This document shows, one piece after another, positions 14,464 through 19,174 of a stretch of 19,174 nucleotides of DNA (position 1 is the first letter of the stretch; each line of letters begins with the position of its first letter). The notes beneath the pieces are model-generated. The model did no database searches, was not told the DNA's origin, and was given only the letters and a program-made list of their open reading frames with translations. Made by a program: the position numbers and the translations under genes. The stretch covers positions 1 to 19,174 of the forward strand of contig JAAYQB010000140.1 of the NCBI GenBank assembly GCA_012519525.1. Reading direction: 5' to 3'. This DNA comes from Bacteroidales bacterium. GTDB taxonomy: Bacteria; Bacteroidota; Bacteroidia; Bacteroidales; WCHB1-69.

Positions 14464-14487
14464 TTTTGATTTAATTTTAAATCAAAA
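14464..14487. promoter_or_regulatory. 24-bp palindrome at the transcription start, candidate operator
   Basis: The 11-base left arm TTTTGATTTAA and its exact reverse complement TTAAATCAAAA are separated by two T bases. The position, immediately downstream of the -7 box, is where a repressor would block initiation; it could alternatively form a short 5'-UTR hairpin. The binding protein is unknown. Confidence 0.55.
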
Positions 14488-14545
14488 AGTGGATTACTTG
14501 TAGTAATATTTTGATAATTTGTTTGATGATATAAAAAGAAATGAA

Positions 14546-15889
14546 ATGAAAAAAGTATGTATTTTAGGAGCCGGAATGGTATCCATGCCGATTATTCGAT
14601 TTTTAGTAGAGAAAAAATACGAACTTTCTATTGCCAGCAACGATTTGTCGAGAGTAGAAAAAGAAGCTCGTAACTATCCCAATGCACATTTAATAATGTT
14701 CGATATCAATGATGATGAACATCTGACAAAATTAGTCAAAGAAAATGACATCGTTGTCAGTTTGTTACCTTATGCATTTCATCCTATTGTAGCCAAAAAG
14801 TGCATTGCTTATAAAAAGAATATGCTGACAGCTTCTTATATTAGCCCCGACATGCAGGCTTTGGACAAAGAAGCAAAAGAAAGTGGAATATTAATTTTAA
14901 ATGAATTAGGTTTAGACCCCGGTATCGACCACATGTCGGCAATGCGAATCATTGACCATATTCATGCAAAAGGCGGTAAAGTAGAAGAGTTTTATTCATT
15001 ATGCGGAGCATTAATAGCCCCCGAAAGTTCACATGATAATCCATTGAGATACAAATTTTCGTGGAGTCCAAAGGGAGTAGTGTTGGCATCGAATAATAGT
15101 GCCGTTTATAAAAAACAAGGCAAAATAATAACTACACCTACCGAAAATCTTTTTAAAGATATTTTTACCGTTGATTTTCCGGGATTGGAAACTTTAGATG
15201 TGTATCCTAACCGTGATTCATTGTCATACATTGATATTTATGGTATTCCTGAAGCGAAAACCATATATAGAGGAACATTAAGGTACAAAGGATGGTGTGA
15301 AAGTCTTGACGCTTTGAAGCAATTAAACTTAACGCTTCCCACCAAAGAAGACATGACGGGATTAACGTATCGTCAATACCTTGCCTCTAAAATAAAAGCT
15401 TCGGAAACGGAAGATATAAAACAAAAATTAGCTCATTATCTTCGTTTAAGTCCTGATTCGGTGGCTGTAAAAGCGATAGAATTTTTAGGGTTTTTATCCG
15501 ACAAACCGATGAATCGCACATTCGATTCGGCTTATGAAATCACATCCGATGCTATGATAGAACGTATGATGCAAGCACCGCACGAAAGAGATATTACGGT
15601 AATGCAACATAATTTTATAGCAACATATCCCGATGAAAAATCGGAAATGATAGAATCTCGTTTATTGGATTACGGTATTCCTAATGGCGACACTTCAATA
15701 GCCAGAACGGTATCCTATCCTTTGGCAATCGGAGTAGAGATGTTGGCAAATAATCAATTGAAACTAAAAGGAGTGTATCGTCCAACTCTTCCTGAAATCT
15801 ATAATACAATATTAGACAATTTGTGTGCGTTAGGTATCAAAATGGAAGAAAGCTTCGGTTTGGACGTAAAAAATATGATTGATAGATAA
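14546..15889 (+). CDS. Saccharopine dehydrogenase, L-glutamate-forming type (Lys9-like)
   Basis: The 447-residue product has the length of yeast Lys9. It has an N-terminal Rossmann motif (VCILGAGMVSMPIIRF, GxGxxxxP at about 8-15) and an extended C-terminal domain. Strongly conserved blocks are NELGLDPGIDHMSAM and APESSHDNPLRYKFSWSPKG. Enzymes of this type interconvert saccharopine with glutamate and aminoadipate semialdehyde, using NAD(P). In bacteria they may act in lysine breakdown or on a related amino-acid conjugate, so the physiological direction is not settled. The ATG at 14546 (MKKVCILGAG) is preferred to an in-frame TTG at 14519, because it starts at the Rossmann strand. rpoN follows after 26 bases. 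Confidence 0.9.
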   Translation: MKKVCILGAGMVSMPIIRFLVEKKYELSIASNDLSRVEKEARNYPNAHLIMFDINDDEHLTKLVKENDIVVSLLPYAFHPIVAKKCIAYKKNMLTASYISPDMQALDKEAKESGILILNELGLDPGIDHMSAMRIIDHIHAKGGKVEEFYSLCGALIAPESSHDNPLRYKFSWSPKGVVLASNNSAVYKKQGKIITTPTENLFKDIFTVDFPGLETLDVYPNRDSLSYIDIYGIPEAKTIYRGTLRYKGWCESLDALKQLNLTLPTKEDMTGLTYRQYLASKIKASETEDIKQKLAHYLRLSPDSVAVKAIEFLGFLSDKPMNRTFDSAYEITSDAMIERMMQAPHERDITVMQHNFIATYPDEKSEMIESRLLDYGIPNGDTSIARTVSYPLAIGVEMLANNQLKLKGVYRPTLPEIYNTILDNLCALGIKMEESFGLDVKNMIDR

Positions 15890-15915
15890 AAGTTTTTTAA
15901 TAAAACTATGATAAT

Positions 15916-17397
15916 ATGTTATCGCAAAAACAAGAGTTAAAATTAACCCAAAAGCTGTCGCCAAGGCAGATTTTGTTAATGAAACTGTTGCAGATACCGA
16001 CGGTTTCGTTGGAGCAGCGAATAAAACAAGAATTGGAAGACAACCCGGCATTGGAAATTGAGGAAATGGAGGATACGTCTTTCCAAGAAGAAAGTGATAA
16101 CAGTGATGAATATGCCGATGATAGTTTAACAGGCGAAGAAGATGCACTCTATGATGCAGTACGTGATTTAGATGAATATTTTTATGAAGACGATGACATA
16201 CAGCCTTATAGGGGAAATGTAGGGAAAAGCGATGATGACGATAACATGAAAGAAATACCCTATGCTTTTGGGGAAAGTTTTCAAGAAAATTTGCGGTATC
16301 AATTAGGGATGTATCATTTGCCTGCCGAAGATTTGAAAATTGCAGAATACATTTTAGGAAACATTGACGAATCGGGCTATTTGCAACGTACGGCTAAAGA
16401 GATGGTTAACGACTTGCTTTTCAATCTGCAAATAGTAACGACGCAAGAAAAAGTACAAAGCATTATTAATAATGTCATTCACTCTTTAGACCCGGCTGGG
16501 GTAGGTGCATTGAATTTGCAAGAGTGTCTTCTGTTACAATTAAAACGGATGAAAGAGACAAAGGAAGTCGTACTTGCGAAAAAAATAATTAAAAATTATT
16601 TTAACGAATTTAAGAAAAAACATTATGAGAAAATCATACAACGTTTGAAAGTAACGCAAGAAGAATTAGATGCAGCACTATCGCTTTTATTGAAATTAGA
16701 CCCTAAACCCGGCGTATCCTCTAATGATATTCAACGCGAAGCTGCTTATATATCGCCTGATTTTATTGTTTATATCAATGAAAAAGACGGTTCGTTAAAT
16801 TTAACACTTCCCAATTACAATATCCCTGAGTTGAGAGTGAAAAAAGCTTATGCAGGACTGTACAATGAAATAAAAGATAAAAAAACAATGAGTCAAGAAG
16901 AAAAGAAAGCGGCTTTAGATTTTGTAAAACAAAAAGTTGTTTCTGCCGAATGGTTTATTGACTCTATTACTCAACGCGAAGCTACTTTGTACCGCACTAT
17001 GCAAAGCATCATTGATTATCAAATAGAATTTTTTCAGACAGGCGATGAAACTTATATTAAGCCGATGGTATTGAAAGACATAGCCGATAGAGTAGAAATG
17101 GATATTTCGACAATATCGCGGGTAGTGAGCAGCAAGTATGTTTTAACGCCTTACGGCTTATATCCTTTGAAATTTTTCTTTTCCGAATCAATGCAAACCA
17201 ATGATGGGGGTGAGGTTTCATCGCGTGAAGTTAAAAAAATATTGAGCGACGCTATTGATAATGAAGACAAACAAAAACCTTATACCGACGATATGTTATG
17301 TAAAATATTAAATAAGAAAGGTTATAACATAGCCCGACGAACCGTAACCAAATACCGCGAACAGTTGGGGATTCCCGTTGCTCGGATGAGAAAATAA
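15916..17397 (+). CDS. rpoN: RpoN, RNA polymerase sigma-54 factor
   Basis: Sigma-54 directs RNA polymerase to -24/-12 promoters and needs an AAA+ activator. The 493-residue protein has the Gln/Leu-rich region I (LTQKLSPRQILLMKLLQIP), a strongly acidic region II (about 48-115), the core-binding domain, a helix-turn-helix region (LKDIADRVEMDISTISRVVS), and the hallmark RpoN box ARRTVTKYRE (473-482) near the C-terminus. No enhancer-binding activator gene lies in this window. The gene is 26 bases downstream of the saccharopine dehydrogenase gene and probably shares its promoter. Its stop codon is four bases from the stop of asd on the other strand. Confidence 0.97.
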   Translation: MLSQKQELKLTQKLSPRQILLMKLLQIPTVSLEQRIKQELEDNPALEIEEMEDTSFQEESDNSDEYADDSLTGEEDALYDAVRDLDEYFYEDDDIQPYRGNVGKSDDDDNMKEIPYAFGESFQENLRYQLGMYHLPAEDLKIAEYILGNIDESGYLQRTAKEMVNDLLFNLQIVTTQEKVQSIINNVIHSLDPAGVGALNLQECLLLQLKRMKETKEVVLAKKIIKNYFNEFKKKHYEKIIQRLKVTQEELDAALSLLLKLDPKPGVSSNDIQREAAYISPDFIVYINEKDGSLNLTLPNYNIPELRVKKAYAGLYNEIKDKKTMSQEEKKAALDFVKQKVVSAEWFIDSITQREATLYRTMQSIIDYQIEFFQTGDETYIKPMVLKDIADRVEMDISTISRVVSSKYVLTPYGLYPLKFFFSESMQTNDGGEVSSREVKKILSDAIDNEDKQKPYTDDMLCKILNKKGYNIARRTVTKYREQLGIPVARMRK

Positions 17398-17401
17398 CAA
17401 C

Positions 17402-18394
17402 TTATTTAATCCATTTTTTTTCTATCAAATAACGTGCGATTTGCACGGCATTGGTAGCTGCACCTTTGCGTAAATTATCGGCTACTATCCAGAGATTTAA
17501 GCTGTTTTCTCTTGAAAAATCGCGACGAACACGACCGACGAATACCTCGTTTTTTCCTTCGGCATACAAAGGCATAGGATATTGGTTTTCGTATGGATTA
17601 TCAATAATACAAATACCCGGTGTTTTTTCCAAAGCACTGTAAATGTCGGTTAAATTAAAATATTCTTCAAATTCAATATTCACCGATTCGCTATGTCCGC
17701 CTTTGACAGGAACTCGTACAACGGTAGAGGTTAACTCGATAGAGTTGTCGGATAATATTTTACGTGTTTCGTTAACCAATTTCATTTCTTCCGATGTATA
17801 GCCGTTTTCTTCAAAGTTACCGCCATGAGGTAGAACGTTCAAATCAATGGGGTGGGGGTACACTTGTTGGCATTTCATTTGTCGGCGTTCACACATTAAT
17901 TGTTCTACAGCCAATACGCCTGTTCCGGTTACCGATTGATAGGTGGAAACAACGACACGTTTGATAGTAAATAATTGATGTAAAGGATGTAAAACCATCA
18001 CTAATTGAATGGTTGAACAATTGGGATTGGCTATAATTTTATTGGAAGATTTTAATAGTGAAGCATTGATTTCGGGAACTATCAATGGGATATCCGCTTC
18101 CATACGCCATGCCGACGAATTATCAATGACAAACGTTCCTTTTTCGGCAAACAAAGGGGCGTAGCTTAACGATACGTTGCTGCCGGCAGAAAAAATCGCA
18201 ATGGAAGGCTTGGCTTCTAAGGCTTCTTTTATAGATAAAACACTATAAGAACGATTGTTAAAAACAATATTTTTCCCTATTGATCGCTCTGAAGCCACCG
18301 GAAGTAAAGTGCAATCGGTCATATTGTATTCTTCCAATACTTTTAAAATGACACTTCCTACTAAGCCTGTAACACCAACTACTGCTATTTTCAT
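17402..18394 (-). CDS. asd: Aspartate-semialdehyde dehydrogenase
   Basis: Asd reduces aspartyl phosphate to aspartate semialdehyde, the branch point to lysine/diaminopimelate, threonine and methionine. The 330-residue protein, taken from the ATG at 18394 (MKIAVVGVTGLVG), has the NADP-binding GVTGLVG (7-13), SAGSNVS, VIDNSSAWRM, the nucleophile C126 in NPNCST, Q153 in TYQSVTGTG, and R227 and H234 in RVPVKGGHS. A longer in-frame start exists at 18415 but would cover the promoter box. The gene has its own -7 box at 18413-18420 despite following the Nudix gene closely. It converges on rpoN with no terminator between them. Confidence 0.96.
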   Translation of the reverse strand: MKIAVVGVTGLVGSVILKVLEEYNMTDCTLLPVASERSIGKNIVFNNRSYSVLSIKEALEAKPSIAIFSAGSNVSLSYAPLFAEKGTFVIDNSSAWRMEADIPLIVPEINASLLKSSNKIIANPNCSTIQLVMVLHPLHQLFTIKRVVVSTYQSVTGTGVLAVEQLMCERRQMKCQQVYPHPIDLNVLPHGGNFEENGYTSEEMKLVNETRKILSDNSIELTSTVVRVPVKGGHSESVNIEFEEYFNLTDIYSALEKTPGICIIDNPYENQYPMPLYAEGKNEVFVGRVRRDFSRENSLNLWIVADNLRKGAATNAVQIARYLIEKKWIK

Positions 18395-18412
18395 ACGTTT
18401 ATATTTTTTTTG

Positions 18413-18420
18413 CAAAAATA
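18413..18420 (-). promoter_or_regulatory. -7 promoter box for asd
   Basis: On the minus strand the box reads TATTTTTG, a full TAnnTTTG match, 18 bases before the asd ATG at 18394 and inside the short gap to the Nudix gene. That gives a very short leader. No clear -33 motif is seen. Confidence 0.55.
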
Positions 18421-18430
18421 CATAAAAATA

Positions 18431-19150
18431 TTAAAAAAAGACTTCGCCGCCTGTAAATCTTAATTGAACTTCTTGTTCTTGAAGTTTTAAATCTTTATTG
18501 TTGATAGCCGAACGAACAATACTTTTATAGTAATGAGTTACTTCCTCAGAGTTGAGAAAATCGGAAATTTCCATCCATTTTGCTTCCATTATTTCCGCTG
18601 TGTCGTTGATATTAATAGCATAAGATAATGCTTTCGCGGTACATACGAGATGAAGATTGGACTCGCCGAATTGTCCGCGTCGGAAATGACCGATGCCTAC
18701 AATGGATTCGAACTCAATAGCTATTCCTGTTTCTTCGTACACTTCTCTTTTAATGGCGTCTTTTAATGATTCGTTTTTGTCAATATGTCCGCCGGGAAGT
18801 TTATAATAAGGGGAAATTCTATCTTTAATGACTAAAAGTTGCGATTTATTGATAACAATAGCACCAACGCCTACGATATAATTTTTAGTTGTTGGAACAA
18901 TAGCATTGTCTTTCATCTTCTTGATTAACATTATATTCTTTTCGTCGCAGTGATGAAATTCGAAATCAAGCGGTGCAAGTAGTGAAATAAAGTCGGCTTT
19001 TTCGATAGGGATTTTAATCCATATTAAATTTTTATCGTTTAAAGACGCTATAAGCTGTTTGATGCTTTTGTGAAAATCTTCTTTACTGTCCGGAAGTGTT
19101 GTGTTATCGATTATTATGCCGTTGTATTGGTCTTCTATTGTTTTTAGCAT
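18431..19150 (-). CDS. NUDT6-like Nudix hydrolase with N-terminal pre-Nudix domain
   Basis: Nudix hydrolases cleave nucleoside diphosphates linked to another group. The 239-residue protein carries a complete Nudix box at 121-143 (G-x5-E-x7-REVYEETGI, with metal-binding E139 and E140). Before it lies a ~90-residue domain (FHKSIKQLIASL, then LIWIKIPIEKADFISLLAPL, FEFHHCDEKNIMLIKKM) of the kind seen in NUDT6 and its bacterial relatives. The combination is complete, not truncated, and the start at 19150 is 24 bases from the window edge. The substrate is not predictable. asd lies downstream on the same strand after a gap of 36 bases. Confidence 0.9.
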   Translation of the reverse strand: MLKTIEDQYNGIIIDNTTLPDSKEDFHKSIKQLIASLNDKNLIWIKIPIEKADFISLLAPLDFEFHHCDEKNIMLIKKMKDNAIVPTTKNYIVGVGAIVINKSQLLVIKDRISPYYKLPGGHIDKNESLKDAIKREVYEETGIAIEFESIVGIGHFRRGQFGESNLHLVCTAKALSYAININDTAEIMEAKWMEISDFLNSEEVTHYYKSIVRSAINNKDLKLQEQEVQLRFTGGEVFF

Positions 19151-19174
19151 ATTTTTAATATCATTTAATAATTA

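Noticed and set aside
15830..16147. 105-codon minus-strand frame across the dehydrogenase/rpoN junction
   Set aside because: It overlaps two confident genes on the other strand and has a His/Pro-rich shadow composition.

Overview
The window looks like a chromosomal segment from a low-GC member of the Bacteroidota, most likely Bacteroidales-like. The evidence is the recurring -7 promoter box TAnnTTTG (six good matches), the absence of Shine-Dalgarno sequences before strong starts, lipoprotein and '..SQ'-type signal peptides, an HU(CCDC81-type)-SPOR membrane protein, and a GH16 enzyme ending in a C-terminal segment typical of this phylum. No species can be named from the sequence.

Layout. (1) 1-535: a small lipoprotein gene on the + strand with its own promoter and a terminator. 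(2) 536-5290: a minus-strand block. In transcription order it holds a 90-aa membrane protein, a BamE/SmpA-like protein (ATGA overlap), a small lipoprotein, a GH16 glycosidase, a DUF4348-like exported protein, and an Omp85-type outer-membrane barrel. All six products are exported or membrane-bound. Apart from omp85 they look accessory and AT-rich, and they carry signs of rearrangement: a 98-bp direct repeat flanks the DUF4348-like gene, and a gene-end remnant lies in the leader of the 90-aa gene. (3) 5291-5718: divergent control region with a minus-strand promoter, a + strand promoter and tRNA-Arg(CCU). (4) 5719-9719: ftsY, ispH and a large VWA-like membrane protein. (5) 9774-14415: promoter, then deoxynucleoside kinase, kdsB, HU-SPOR protein, SAM-hydrolase-family protein and pepT, tightly packed (1-nt and 4-nt overlaps at the first two junctions). 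(6) 14455-17397: promoter with a perfect 24-bp palindrome just downstream, then a saccharopine dehydrogenase (Lys9-type) and rpoN. (7) 17402-19150, minus strand: asd with its own promoter, preceded by a NUDT6-like Nudix hydrolase. asd ends four bases from rpoN, tail to tail.

The right two-thirds is housekeeping: protein targeting (ftsY), isoprenoid precursors (ispH), nucleoside salvage (dNK), lipopolysaccharide Kdo activation (kdsB), peptide breakdown (pepT), aspartate-family and lysine metabolism (asd, Lys9-like) and sigma-54. The most unusual part is the rearranged exported-protein block between omp85 and the tRNA. I found no CRISPR array, transposase, integrase or obvious defence system.
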